Assembly: GCF_000209165.1 (NCBI RefSeq)
Contig: NC_009044.1
Location: 1,612,001-1,676,000 of the forward strand
From: Scheffersomyces stipitis CBS 6054
Lineage: Eukaryota; Ascomycota; Pichiomycetes; Serinales; Debaryomycetaceae
DNA: 64,000 bases
Direction of reading: 5' to 3'
The translations under genes and the position numbers were made by a program. The notes beneath the pieces were generated by a model that saw only the letters and a list, made by a program, of their open reading frames with translations, had not been told where the DNA came from and made no database searches. Of the stretch, positions 54,322 through 64,000 are shown in pieces (the stretch's first letter is position 1; every line of letters begins with the position of its first letter).

Positions 54322-56955
54322 ATGGCTGGGCCACCATCAGACACTTCTAGTGTCGCAAGCTCAGTGCTTAATAATGGCCTCTTCCCCAGAATGGGTAATT
54401 CTAGGAACCAGAGACCTTCACCGACCACAGTGTTAGAGACCAAAAACCATGAAAAAGACATAAAAGATGCCCAAATAAGTATCGAGGATATTGATGACAC
54501 TTCGTCTGTTTCAAGCTCCATAGATCAGTTACGAAATATTTTCCATCGCTCTGGATTTGTCAGATCAAGCCAAGCATCCGATGGCATGGATGGCTACTCC
54601 GAAATGAATTCAAATGTCCAGATGGATGCCGGCAACGAGTTCTACGACCCTATTCGTTCAGACGAAATCTCACTTGATCCTTCCATATTGAATCACATGG
54701 CCCAGAACTCCAACGAAGTGTTCACTAATGAGAATGAAAGATTCAAATTCTTAAGAACCTATGAAGCTCTAGAAAAAGCAAAAATCAGACGACACCAGGT
54801 CGATGAAACTGTCAAGAATATGAAGAGTCAGACAGATATACCGCTCCAGTTGCTTCGTACAGATTCAAATACTAGCTCTATCTTCAATTTGTCGAGGCTA
54901 GACGACTTCAACAGATATGTAAAACAGACAGAACTTAACGAGGCGATCTACAACAAATATGCCAAACTTGCCCCAAATACGGATACATCCAAGTCTGTTC
55001 TAGAGGTGGTGCCGAACCCGATGCTAGACGACCGGTTCTATGCTCACAACGAATTTGAAAAAGAGACAGCACGCAGAAACACGCGAAGTAAACTTAGGTA
55101 CAACGTAGACTGGAAACGACACCAGAGTCCAACCAAAAGTGATATCAGCGAACTTTACATCAACAACGATGCAACATCACCGACGCTGTCGACAAGTGAA
55201 AGTCATGGTAAAACATTACAGAGAAAACTCAAGGTAAGACACCTTCAGATGATTTCCTTTGGGGGAACTCTAGGCGTGGGTCTATTCTTGAATTCTGGCA
55301 AAGCGTTCACAATCGCTGGCGGTTTGGGCACTTTACTTGCATTTGCTATTTGTGGTACTATTGTGTTGGCAACGATCGTTTCCTTCTGTGAAATGGTCAC
55401 TTTTGTATCTGTAGTCGATGGGGTCTCAGGCTTGAGTTCCCGGTTCGTAGACGACGCTTTTGGGTTCTGCGTTGGCTGGCTTTATTTCTTCAGTTTTGCA
55501 TTTGGTTTGGCAGGCGAAGTCGTTGCAAGCGTCATCATGTTGGCATACTACCCTTCTCTAAATATTCCCGAAAGTAAAGGTAATTCGGCTGGGTTCGTTA
55601 CCTTGTTTCTCGGATTGGTTGTGCTATGCAATTTGGTGGATATCAGAGTTTTTGGTGAAATCGAGTATATCTCCAGTTTGATCAAATTAGTCTGGGTTTT
55701 GGCCATGATTGTCATTATGATCGTAATGAATCGTGGAGGTTTCGACAACGGCGTTATTGGCTTTAAGTTTTGGCAGCATGATCGATCCGATTTTGCTAAT
55801 AACCTTATATTCGGTTTGTTCAGACCTACATTTAATTTGCACGATAATGGTAGCAGCTCTGAAAGCGCCGGTATTGGAAGTGACAAGGGTCGTTTCTTAT
55901 CTCTTGTAGTTGCCTTGATGATTGTTTCATATGCCTATAGTGGAACGGAAATCGTTTGTATAGCTGCGTGTGAAGCACAGAACCCCAGAAAGGCTCTTCC
56001 TTCTGCTACAAAGAGAGTGTTCTGGAGAATTCTTATCTTCTACTGTTTGTCAGCCTTTGCGGTTTCGTTGAACATTTATGCTGGAGACCCCAGATTGTTG
56101 AGATACTATCTGGGCAGTACAGGAGTATCTGCAAATGAGTTCAGTACCAACTATGCTATTAAATATGTTGGTGGAGTAAATTGTATCAGCGATTCTGTAG
56201 TTTATGCTGGTGTTGGAAGCGGCGCTCAGAGTCCATGGATTGTAGCATTGCAATCTGCTGCTTTGTGCAGATTTAGTAATGTTGTCAATGGCTTTTTGGT
56301 ATTTTTTGCTGTCAGCTGTGGCAATGCTCAGTTGTATGTCAGTTCTAGAACAGTTTATTCTTTAGCATTACAGAAGAAAGCTCCCAAACAATTGACTTAC
56401 TGCAATCGGTTTGGAATTCCGTATGTGGCTGTTTTATTTGCTGCTAGTTTCGGATTACTTTCATACATCTGTGTCTCAGAGAGGGCTACTGTAGTTTTCA
56501 TGAATCTCACCAGTATTATTGCCTCGTCTGGTATATTTGTGTGGTTTGCCATGAGTTTGTCGTTTATAAGATTCTATTACGGCTTGCGCAGACGTCCAGA
56601 TATCATCAGCAGAGACGACAAGAACTATCCTTATAGATCGCCCTTTCAGCCATACAGTGCTTTTGTTGGGCTCATTGGATCTGCGTTCATTATTCTCGGT
56701 ATGGGATTCGTTGTGTTCTTACAAGATGAATGGGATACTATGTTCTTCTTTTCCAGCTACGGTACACTTATAGTATTTGCCGTGCTTTATGTGGGCTATA
56801 GATTGGTGAGAGGTACCAGAATTCCTACGTTGGATACGTTGGACTTTGACTCTGGTAGAACAGAGCTTGATAGAGTGATCTGGGACAGAGGGCGTGAGTA
56901 CGACGCTGGAAACTTCAAGGACCTCACGCAAAAGTGGATGTCGTTTTTGGCATAA
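54322..56955 (+). CDS. SSY1: Amino-acid sensor of the SPS pathway (Ssy1/Csy1)
   Basis: Permease-like plasma-membrane sensor of external amino acids (CSY1 in Candida). 877 residues. The roughly 300-residue hydrophilic N-terminus is the hallmark that separates Ssy1 from transporters of the same family. Then comes the 12-helix AAP domain, starting at KVRHLQMISFGGTLGVGLFLNSG and passing SGTEIVCIAACEAQNPRKALP. A long extracellular-type loop (near residue 590-640) also fits Ssy1. Start ATG 54322 has good context and follows a long leader. Confidence 0.93.
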   Translation: MAGPPSDTSSVASSVLNNGLFPRMGNSRNQRPSPTTVLETKNHEKDIKDAQISIEDIDDTSSVSSSIDQLRNIFHRSGFVRSSQASDGMDGYSEMNSNVQMDAGNEFYDPIRSDEISLDPSILNHMAQNSNEVFTNENERFKFLRTYEALEKAKIRRHQVDETVKNMKSQTDIPLQLLRTDSNTSSIFNLSRLDDFNRYVKQTELNEAIYNKYAKLAPNTDTSKSVLEVVPNPMLDDRFYAHNEFEKETARRNTRSKLRYNVDWKRHQSPTKSDISELYINNDATSPTLSTSESHGKTLQRKLKVRHLQMISFGGTLGVGLFLNSGKAFTIAGGLGTLLAFAICGTIVLATIVSFCEMVTFVSVVDGVSGLSSRFVDDAFGFCVGWLYFFSFAFGLAGEVVASVIMLAYYPSLNIPESKGNSAGFVTLFLGLVVLCNLVDIRVFGEIEYISSLIKLVWVLAMIVIMIVMNRGGFDNGVIGFKFWQHDRSDFANNLIFGLFRPTFNLHDNGSSSESAGIGSDKGRFLSLVVALMIVSYAYSGTEIVCIAACEAQNPRKALPSATKRVFWRILIFYCLSAFAVSLNIYAGDPRLLRYYLGSTGVSANEFSTNYAIKYVGGVNCISDSVVYAGVGSGAQSPWIVALQSAALCRFSNVVNGFLVFFAVSCGNAQLYVSSRTVYSLALQKKAPKQLTYCNRFGIPYVAVLFAASFGLLSYICVSERATVVFMNLTSIIASSGIFVWFAMSLSFIRFYYGLRRRPDIISRDDKNYPYRSPFQPYSAFVGLIGSAFIILGMGFVVFLQDEWDTMFFFSSYGTLIVFAVLYVGYRLVRGTRIPTLDTLDFDSGRTELDRVIWDRGREYDAGNFKDLTQKWMSFLA

Positions 56956-57766
56956 ACTCGTGAACATTATTCATTTCTTTAATTATATATTTGGTTGGAG
57001 AACAAAAGTTATAGTAATACAAGATTAATAATTAAGAGTTTTAGGGGCTTGAAGTCATGAGATAAAGAGCAGTCGCAACAGATCTAAATTGTACATTATG
57101 TTGCTCTGGATTATATGAGACACACGCAAGGGAATTAATTCGTTATCAACCACATCTGTTCAGATATGTATCCATCATTTAACCATTCTGGAGCTCATAA
57201 TCCAACAGAGATTTCGCACCCATAGTGGCCGGATAAGGAAAAAAGGGTTCCAGCACGTGACACACTCGTCTATTTTCTAGCGACAAGCTTTTTTCTCTCT
57301 CTGCATTGCGACCTGAAATTAGACAACTTTATTGCCGTTATCTGATTTTGGGAGGGAGGTGAAATTCTACGTGAGTTCGCCTGATTTTTGTTTGTGGCCA
57401 GTCGCTGTGATTGTGTCCGTGACTTGTGGCTTTTAGTTGTTTATTCGCCTGATCTCTTGTTTACGTTTCTCTGGCAACGATTTGAATGTTTGTATGTGTT
57501 TTGTATGGCACATTTTGGCTTGTATGGCCACTTCTATTTTGTATTGAACTTTGTATTTTTTCCACGTACATATTTTTTTTTATTGATCCACTTGCATTTG
57601 CTTTTTCTCCAGATTTATTTTGGATTTGGCGAATCTGATTTTTTTTCACTACTTCTACGATTCACGGATTCATTTTTTTTTTTACACCACTTCTTTCAGA
57701 TCCTCTTTTTCTCTTTCTACTCTTTCAGGTTTTGCTTCAGGTGTCTTCAATCTTTATCCGTAGATC
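56956..57766. other. Intergenic region and leader of DCK1
   Basis: CACGTG at 57254-57259, and T-rich leader-like sequence from about 57400 to 57760. The 147-codon ORF at 57388-57831 is a Phe/Tyr-rich artefact of the T-rich strand and overlaps the DCK1 start in another frame. Confidence 0.5.
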
Positions 57767-60700
57767 ATGTCCTGGGAACCTACCAAGACCTTTCTTCGCG
57801 GAAAGTTCGTCAAGCCGTTCCTCCCCTATGAAAAACACCCCAACATCAACAACGCCTCATTAAGGAACTTGTATCCTGGGGATGAAGCGTATATCTTCGA
57901 GGTCAAGAACGCCAAATGGGCCCGTGGTTACGTTTGCTCCAAGCCGTTTCCCAACGACTTCACCATTACGTCAGTTAACTTGGACGAGTTGCCCAACCTC
58001 AACATTCTGATCGCGGTGTTCCCCGTTCTGTACGTGGCACTTATCGAAGAAATCCCCTTGGACTCGGCCAACATTTACGTCAATGGAGTCGCCAACGGTT
58101 CGAGCGTGTCCGCTCTAGCCAGTCCTGTTTTCGCAGCTGGTGCTATTCCCACCATTCTGGACTCTGAAAGATTGCTCAGACAAAACGTCGGAGACGATAT
58201 CGACGGTTCAACTCTCAATGGCTCCGACTTCTCGCCTCTGAGATCAGCCATGCCTCCGTTGCCAGCCAATATCTTCGACAAGCACAGCGACTTGACGGCT
58301 GAAATCAGACACGCGCTCGAGTTGTTGACGTCGCACATCTTTGCCTTGTACTCCATCGGTGAGTTCCGGTTGTTCAACAAGTTGTCCACGATCTACTTTT
58401 CGCTCAACGAAACGAGGATCAAGTTGAACCACAACTTGCTAACTGCCAACGAATCTCAGGTAGCCCGTGAAACTGCCACCTTCTTGCTCAACAAGATTCC
58501 CAAGAAGTTGGCATCCAAATCTGCGAGATTGAACTTCCAATCCTATGACTTGGATAACGACAACACTGACATTTCCGGCTACAAGGCGGTATTATCCAGA
58601 GATGCGCTCTCTGGTGATTTGTTGTCGAACTTGAATGCTACTCCGTCTAGAATCGCCTTGAACCAGGTGTTATGTGCTTTGGAATCAAAGTTTCCTGTCG
58701 ACGCGCATAATCACCCAAACATGTTTTCGTTGGAACCACCATCTAACAAGAAATTGCAACACGACCCTCCAGCTCACATCCTTGTAGATTTCCGGTCGGT
58801 ATTGGGCTCATCTGTCTACCAACCTCCGGGCTTCGCTGGTATGACTGCTTATATTTACGTTCGTAACAACCGTAAGAGATTGACAGAAGCCTTTGCTGTT
58901 CACACCAACTCTGTGGACGAGTTGGTTCATGTGGAAAAGATCAGCGCAGCATTGTTCAGAAATATTCCGGTTAGTGAAATCGAGAACAACAGAGTCTACT
59001 TGGTAGCCATTCTCACGGAAGAAGTAGATTTGAACACCAAAGGTACGTCACATCTTCCTCAGATCAGAAGAGTCAAGAAGGGGGTGGCTGCTGGTGTGAC
59101 CGACATCACGCGTATCTTTTCCAAGAACCAAGGCTCTTTGGAATCTGGTGAGTCTCATCAATTTGCGATTAAGTTGTTTGGATCTTACGTCAATAACAAG
59201 AAGGGAGCCAAGCCTGGTATTGATGACGATGCCCACAACAACGGTTGGGGTGAAATCGTTGACAGAATCATTTCTGGTTCTGGACATGGTATCGCTGTCA
59301 ACCCAAGAGCAGAAAAATTGGTGGTCACTGTGAAGGAGTTCAAACATCAATTCTCTGGGACAAATGCAAACTCTGTCACAGCAGCAGCACCCATTTCAAG
59401 AATTAAGCCTATCTTCTTTGATCCCTTGGCTGAGAATTATGAAAGAATCTACTTGTTCATGGGTAAGGTTACTTTGCTTAATAACATTACCAAGGATGAC
59501 TTGTTGACTTTCGAAGTGACTACACCAAACAATGAGTTGATCACGTTTGCTAAGGCTTCGAATCAACAAGAAAAACGATCCTGGCAATTCATCTCTGTCT
59601 TCCCAGGAGAGTCCATCGGAGAAATCGTAAAGGTTAACGGTATCTCCTTGAAGAATCCTTCGAAGAAGCTTCCTAAGGATGATTACATCTTGTTATCCCT
59701 CTATGTCAACGGTGCATTAGCAGGTGAAGGAAAGCTTCTTTACAAGTCTGGGAACAGATTGGTTGAATTCAATAAGAAGAAAACTCACTGTATCGAAATT
59801 ACTTCAACAGCTCACAAGTTGCCCATGGCCCAAGTTGAGGTCAGCACTGAATACGTTGGTAAGATCTACAACTCTGACGTTGCAATTGATAATATCTTCC
59901 AATTTGAAAGGTTCCTCAAGAATGGCTCCAGTGGCATTGATGACTTGTCCAACTCGTTGGTATCTTTCTGTAAGTTGGAAATTGCCCAGGTAGTCAAGTA
60001 TTTTCCGGAGTTGTTGAGTTCCTTGTACGCAATTGTTGATGTTTCCAGTCAAAAGCCTTTGAATTCTAGTGTTGATATGCTTCTTGACAATGCTTTTAAA
60101 GCAATTGTCCATTTGCTTGACACTATCTTTGGTAAGCAAGACCAGTACTTGTTTTTGATTGAATCGTTCCTTCTCAAGTATAATGGTTTGCCAGCAATTG
60201 GTGTTTTCTTGTTAAATAAGGTTGCAGAGATATTTGCCCGAGCTGAATCAAACTGGAATTCTGTCTCCAGATCGTTATGCAGAGTTGTCTCCATTATCAT
60301 GAAATTGTCGATTCACTCAGTTGACCCTACCTCGGACGTCGAAGGCTTTGCAATGGCTCTAAACGCTTTGTTTAAGTCAGCTTCCTTATTACTTTCAATC
60401 CAGTCAACTTCTTTGATCAGCGATCAGGTACTTATTTTAGATATCATCGACTATGTCTTAGCCTTTAAGAATCATTTGGATGAGAAGATTATTATGAAAT
60501 ACCTTATTAACTTTATCGACTCAGTCGGTATTAGAGGGTTGGGGTTGAATGAGGATTCTTACGGTACCAAGAAAGCAATCGTGACAGCTAAAGATAACAA
60601 GATTATCATCAGCAAATTGTTGCTTATTCATCGTTTGTTCTCGACAAGTTTGACAGATAACCCAGCAACTAGAGGCGTATTGTTAAACAAATCTATTCAA

Positions 60701-63520
60701 TGGGCTATGGATGTGTTATTGGGACCAACAGATATTGATGCTACAAGGTTGGCATGCAGCATTTTGAATGCTGTTTGTTGGACTTTACATAAATCTGTAT
60801 TCGTGGAGGGTCACACTGGTGAAATAGGTACTTGCTATTCGCTAGCCAAGTTATTACCTGCAATTGCAAGAACATTTATTAAATACAACAAGTACACAAG
60901 AGGAAATGAATACTTCAAACCAAGAAGAACATTCACAAGACTTTTCCAAACGGAGCACCCTTTCAAAGAAGATCACATTGACCCAATTGTGAACGATGAA
61001 GTCTTGGTCGAAGTCTTGGTTGAGATCGCTACTATTTTTGCCTTCGTCGTTAGAATCGGAAAAGATTCAGCTGGTAGTGAAGGATTCATCAAGATCTTGG
61101 ATACCGAGGTACAAGGCGACTATTTCGATTCTTCCAAGTACTTGGCTAACAACTTCCATAGCGAAGATATTATCACCCTTATTTCGGGAGCCAAGATTAT
61201 GCGTATAGGAAAGTACTTCCCAGAAGAAAAATGGTTGTCATTGTACGCCATGGTTGCGGAAGGTTGCTTGTCGGCTATGGAATTAATCAGACCATTGTTG
61301 ATTAAACATTACATTCCTCCCCTTAACGAATCTGAAATGTTTGATCGTTCGCTTTGGGGAAATTACTTGAAGACTCTTTTGAAATTGTCTGGTTTAGCAC
61401 CGGTATCCATTGAACACTTGACTGATGTTCCTAAGAAGGCTTGTTTCCAAATCACAGGTACAATGCGTGATAGAATTGCCTATTTGTTGAACGAAGCTTG
61501 GGATGCTCTTGCTTGGGATGCAACAGATGAGGACTACGTCAGATTTAACTTGAAGAAGTTTGGAGGATACCAAGTTGATTTTGTCAACAATGATTATGGT
61601 ATTCTACAGGAATTGATGTTGTTTGCATTGCAGAGAAGTGTAGAATGTCAAACTGTTGCAGTGAACATATTGTGGTCGGTTATCGTATCCGAATTTATTG
61701 TGAGCGATTCGATTGTTGATATTGAGAAGGAGTGTCTTGTTGGTTTACATGATATCTATTACAGAAATGCCTATAAACCAGGTGTACCTGAACAAGAAAG
61801 TTTCATTGAAAGAATGAAGTTGACATTCAGATTGGACAGAGAAGACGTTGCATTTAGCACTGTGTACAATTTTATTGAAAGTCTTTCTGGATTCTTGGTA
61901 GTCTTGAACGATTTGAACAGTGTTCCAGTTGGTCCTGAATTCGACGATGACAGAACATTTCACAAGTTGAACATCAATGCTTACTTGAAGAATGCAAATA
62001 AACCAGAATTATTCCACTCTTTTATCAATTCTATGTACGAAGAGAATGTTGCTAAAAAGGATTTTATTCAAGCAGCATTGAGTTTAGAATTGCTTGCTTC
62101 AACTTATAGTTGGGATCACAATAATATTCTATCTGCAAGTTTTAGACCAAAGTTCCCAGAACAATCATCATTTGAAAGAAAGGAAACACTTTATAAGATG
62201 ATTGCCAACAATTATATTAAGGGTAACAGTCTTGAGAGGGCTACAGATACTTATAATGAATTATTGGATTCATACCATCAACACACATACGACTTGAAGA
62301 GTTTTGCCTATGTTCACAATAAATTGGCAAAGTTGTACCTTGACTTGGAATCTTCAGACAAGCTCAGTCCTTCGTTCTTTAGAGTTGCTTTTATTGGAGC
62401 AGGTTTCCCCACCAACATTAGAGGTAAGGAGCAAATTTACGAAGGTTTACCTTTCGAGCATATCACTTCGATTCATGAGAGATTGTTGAGATTGTATCCT
62501 GGTGCCAGAATTATTTCCGACGATTCTGAAGCACAGAAATTGAAAGAGAAAATACAAACAGGAAGATATCTTCATGTCAGTGTTGTTGAGCCCGTCAATG
62601 AGATTTCTGACAAGTTATTCAATGCCTCCATTGGTGTTAGACAATACGCCCGAAATAAGGATTTGAGATTCTTCACCACCATGAAGAAGGTTCCAGGTGC
62701 TACTTCCATCTTTGATTTGTGGACAGAAGAAACTACCTACGAAACATTCCTTTCGTTTCCAACGTTGATGAACAGAAGTGACATCAAGGGAACGAAGACG
62801 CTCAAGTTGTCACCTTTGGACAATGCCATTAGAACCATTGTCAATAAGAACAATGACATGATTCAATTGGAAAGTATGATCAACTTGGCGTTCAAGGAAA
62901 AGGTTGACTTCACATCGTTGTTCAACGATTTGTCCAGGCAATTGGCTGGTACTGTTGACTCGCCGGTCAATGGTGGTGTTGGTCAGTACCGTACATTCTT
63001 TTCTGATCCTAAGTACGACGGAAAGGAAGACTACGCTTTTCAAATCAGATTGTTGAGAAATGCGTTCAACGACTTAACATTGATTTTGAATCGTTGTTTA
63101 CATCTTCACGGTAAGTTGATCCCCAACAGCATGAAAACCTCACACGAGGCATTGGTAGAGTTATACAAGAAGAACTTCAAGGAAGACATAGAACTGTTGA
63201 AAATCTCCACTGATTACGAGCACTCCTACCATCACCACCCCCACCAATCGCCCCAGCTTTCTCACCACTCACCACAACTTAATCACCACTCGCCCCTGCT
63301 TGGAAGCAACGCCAGTGATAAGCGGTCTATGTCAGGAACAAGTAGTGCGTTCATGAGCAGTAAATTAAACAGCAGTAGAGTTTCGGTTGCATCAGGTCAG
63401 TCAGGCATGTCATCTGACAAAGGCTCTACTATTGATGGGTCTACCTACAGCATTGGCAGCAGCACCAATAACAAGCAGAAGCGAACTGCATTGAATTGGA
63501 GAGGGTACAGCAAGGCGTAG
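57767..63520 (+). CDS. DCK1: DOCK-family guanine nucleotide exchange factor
   Basis: 1917 residues, close to Saccharomyces Dck1 (about 1930). Fungal DOCK protein that, with Lmo1, acts on Rho5 at membranes in stress and mitophagy responses. An N-terminal SH3-like segment (GDEAYIFEVKNAKWARGYV) is followed by helical regions, a DHR1/C2-like domain around residues 530-700 (ERIYLFMGKV, LYVNGALAGEGKLLY), a long armadillo-like stretch and the DHR2 catalytic domain (about 1420-1790: FRVAFIGAGFP, EQIYEGLPFEHI, ERLLRLYPGARII). The C-terminal tail has His/Pro/Ser repeats (HHSPQL, HHSPLL) and a Ser-rich end. Single exon. Confidence 0.93.
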   Translation: MSWEPTKTFLRGKFVKPFLPYEKHPNINNASLRNLYPGDEAYIFEVKNAKWARGYVCSKPFPNDFTITSVNLDELPNLNILIAVFPVLYVALIEEIPLDSANIYVNGVANGSSVSALASPVFAAGAIPTILDSERLLRQNVGDDIDGSTLNGSDFSPLRSAMPPLPANIFDKHSDLTAEIRHALELLTSHIFALYSIGEFRLFNKLSTIYFSLNETRIKLNHNLLTANESQVARETATFLLNKIPKKLASKSARLNFQSYDLDNDNTDISGYKAVLSRDALSGDLLSNLNATPSRIALNQVLCALESKFPVDAHNHPNMFSLEPPSNKKLQHDPPAHILVDFRSVLGSSVYQPPGFAGMTAYIYVRNNRKRLTEAFAVHTNSVDELVHVEKISAALFRNIPVSEIENNRVYLVAILTEEVDLNTKGTSHLPQIRRVKKGVAAGVTDITRIFSKNQGSLESGESHQFAIKLFGSYVNNKKGAKPGIDDDAHNNGWGEIVDRIISGSGHGIAVNPRAEKLVVTVKEFKHQFSGTNANSVTAAAPISRIKPIFFDPLAENYERIYLFMGKVTLLNNITKDDLLTFEVTTPNNELITFAKASNQQEKRSWQFISVFPGESIGEIVKVNGISLKNPSKKLPKDDYILLSLYVNGALAGEGKLLYKSGNRLVEFNKKKTHCIEITSTAHKLPMAQVEVSTEYVGKIYNSDVAIDNIFQFERFLKNGSSGIDDLSNSLVSFCKLEIAQVVKYFPELLSSLYAIVDVSSQKPLNSSVDMLLDNAFKAIVHLLDTIFGKQDQYLFLIESFLLKYNGLPAIGVFLLNKVAEIFARAESNWNSVSRSLCRVVSIIMKLSIHSVDPTSDVEGFAMALNALFKSASLLLSIQSTSLISDQVLILDIIDYVLAFKNHLDEKIIMKYLINFIDSVGIRGLGLNEDSYGTKKAIVTAKDNKIIISKLLLIHRLFSTSLTDNPATRGVLLNKSIQWAMDVLLGPTDIDATRLACSILNAVCWTLHKSVFVEGHTGEIGTCYSLAKLLPAIARTFIKYNKYTRGNEYFKPRRTFTRLFQTEHPFKEDHIDPIVNDEVLVEVLVEIATIFAFVVRIGKDSAGSEGFIKILDTEVQGDYFDSSKYLANNFHSEDIITLISGAKIMRIGKYFPEEKWLSLYAMVAEGCLSAMELIRPLLIKHYIPPLNESEMFDRSLWGNYLKTLLKLSGLAPVSIEHLTDVPKKACFQITGTMRDRIAYLLNEAWDALAWDATDEDYVRFNLKKFGGYQVDFVNNDYGILQELMLFALQRSVECQTVAVNILWSVIVSEFIVSDSIVDIEKECLVGLHDIYYRNAYKPGVPEQESFIERMKLTFRLDREDVAFSTVYNFIESLSGFLVVLNDLNSVPVGPEFDDDRTFHKLNINAYLKNANKPELFHSFINSMYEENVAKKDFIQAALSLELLASTYSWDHNNILSASFRPKFPEQSSFERKETLYKMIANNYIKGNSLERATDTYNELLDSYHQHTYDLKSFAYVHNKLAKLYLDLESSDKLSPSFFRVAFIGAGFPTNIRGKEQIYEGLPFEHITSIHERLLRLYPGARIISDDSEAQKLKEKIQTGRYLHVSVVEPVNEISDKLFNASIGVRQYARNKDLRFFTTMKKVPGATSIFDLWTEETTYETFLSFPTLMNRSDIKGTKTLKLSPLDNAIRTIVNKNNDMIQLESMINLAFKEKVDFTSLFNDLSRQLAGTVDSPVNGGVGQYRTFFSDPKYDGKEDYAFQIRLLRNAFNDLTLILNRCLHLHGKLIPNSMKTSHEALVELYKKNFKEDIELLKISTDYEHSYHHHPHQSPQLSHHSPQLNHHSPLLGSNASDKRSMSGTSSAFMSSKLNSSRVSVASGQSGMSSDKGSTIDGSTYSIGSSTNNKQKRTALNWRGYSKA

Positions 63521-63642
63521 ATAGACTTTGTTTAGACATTTCAAGAGACATTATATGGCTTAGAGAAGGACTTGTACCATTGAAGAGTAAACACTTATAT
63601 TCTGATTATTTAAGGTTCATAGCTGCATTTTTTGCAATCGTT

Positions 63643-63648
63643 CACGTG
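63643..63648. promoter_or_regulatory. CACGTG box upstream of ACP1
   Basis: TTCACGTGAC about 120 bp before the ACP1 ATG; Cbf1-type E-box. Confidence 0.4.
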
Positions 63649-63768
63649 ACTAAATGCACACGACTTAATCCGAAATTTTTGCACTTCGATTCTACAATAC
63701 AATTTTGTGAATAAATAGTACTAGCAATCCTATCTCTCCCGAATTTCCATCACATTACGCCCCTCACA

Positions 63769-64000
63769 ATGTTTAGATTAGCTGTTCGTTCTGCTCGTGT
63801 GCAAATGGCCAGAGCTCCTGTTGCTGCTGCTATTGTCAGAGCCCCAGTGCGTTTCTACGCTGTTGCTCCCATCACCAAGGAAGAAGTTACTAGTCGTGCT
63901 TTTGAAGCCTTGAAGACTGTTGCCGCCTTGCAAGAATCCAAGCTCACTTTAGAGGCCAACTTCCAGAAGGACTTAGGATTGGACTCTTTGGACACCGTGG
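63769..64000 (+). CDS. ACP1: Mitochondrial acyl carrier protein (3' truncated by window)
   Basis: The 77 visible residues start MFRLAVRSARVQMARAPVAA, an Arg/Ala-rich mitochondrial targeting peptide ending near RFYAVAP, then the ACP domain up to FQKDLGLDSLDTV. The Ser of the DSL motif is the 4'-phosphopantetheine site. It carries acyl chains in mitochondrial fatty-acid synthesis (lipoate precursor) and is also a complex I subunit in yeasts that have complex I. The stop lies beyond the window. A CACGTG box lies about 120 bp upstream. Confidence 0.93.
   Translation, partial: MFRLAVRSARVQMARAPVAAAIVRAPVRFYAVAPITKEEVTSRAFEALKTVAALQESKLTLEANFQKDLGLDSLDTV

Noticed and set aside
57388..57831. 147-codon Phe-rich ORF before DCK1
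   Set aside because: Reads through the T-rich leader and overlaps the DCK1 start in another frame.

Overview
The window is nuclear DNA of a budding yeast of the CTG-Ser clade (Debaryomycetaceae/Metschnikowiaceae side), most like Scheffersomyces stipitis. Support: almost every protein reads as a Candida/Saccharomyces orthologue; there is an ALS-type adhesin; a respiratory complex I subunit (NDUFA12 type) is present, which Saccharomyces lacks; introns carry TACTAAC branch sites and short first exons. The species name is an inference. CTG codons are probably read as serine, so a standard-code translation will be wrong at those positions.

Layout, left to right. 1-1533: 3' part of a probable zinc-cluster transcription factor. 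2008-2904: ADP/ATP carrier. 3654-3734: tRNA-Lys(CTT) with an apparent 8-nt intron. 4109-6145 (-): ILV2, with two Gcn4-type sites upstream. 7216-8766 (-): Mep1/3-type ammonium transporter. 8767-11863: mostly empty, with a frame-broken secreted ORF near 10377-10764. 11864-15022 (-): ALS-like GPI adhesin. 15443-16738 (-): DUF155/RMND1 mitochondrial protein. 18994-21594: GFA1, whose first exon is only 5 nt. 22046-22258 (-): DUF1748 exon. 24095-26284: CTK1 kinase. 26631-27161: unknown secreted protein. 29101-30438: GPA2 G-alpha with a long leader region. 30794-33897 (-): TIF3/eIF4B with two introns and a 4-nt first exon. 34366-35940 (-): APE1/LAP4. 36675-37814 (-): DYS1. 38524-38952 (-): complex I subunit. 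39734-40714 (-): opsin-like Mrh1/Yro2/Hsp30 protein. 41801-42143 (-): zinc-ribbon protein with an intron. 44286-46886: PHO91-type phosphate transporter. 47793-50351: UBP1-like deubiquitinase without an obvious upstream AUG. 50853-51356: IRC21 cytochrome b5-like. 51446-52069 (-): FAU1. About 53427-53608: U2 snRNA. 54322-56955: SSY1/CSY1 amino-acid sensor. 57767-63520: DCK1 (DOCK family). 63769-end: mitochondrial acyl carrier protein, cut by the window edge.

The genes do not form an operon-like system; this is ordinary euchromatin with a nutrient flavour (amino-acid synthesis and sensing, ammonium and phosphate uptake, G-alpha nutrient signalling). Gene models that a simple ORF scan misses are GFA1, TIF3, the zinc-ribbon gene, the DUF1748 gene, the tRNA and U2. 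The strongest unexplained signal is a 10-mer, GGCTGCGAAA, present 8 times (plus near copies) and only outside recognised genes; CACGTG boxes are also frequent between genes. No mobile element, CRISPR or clearly novel multi-gene system was seen.
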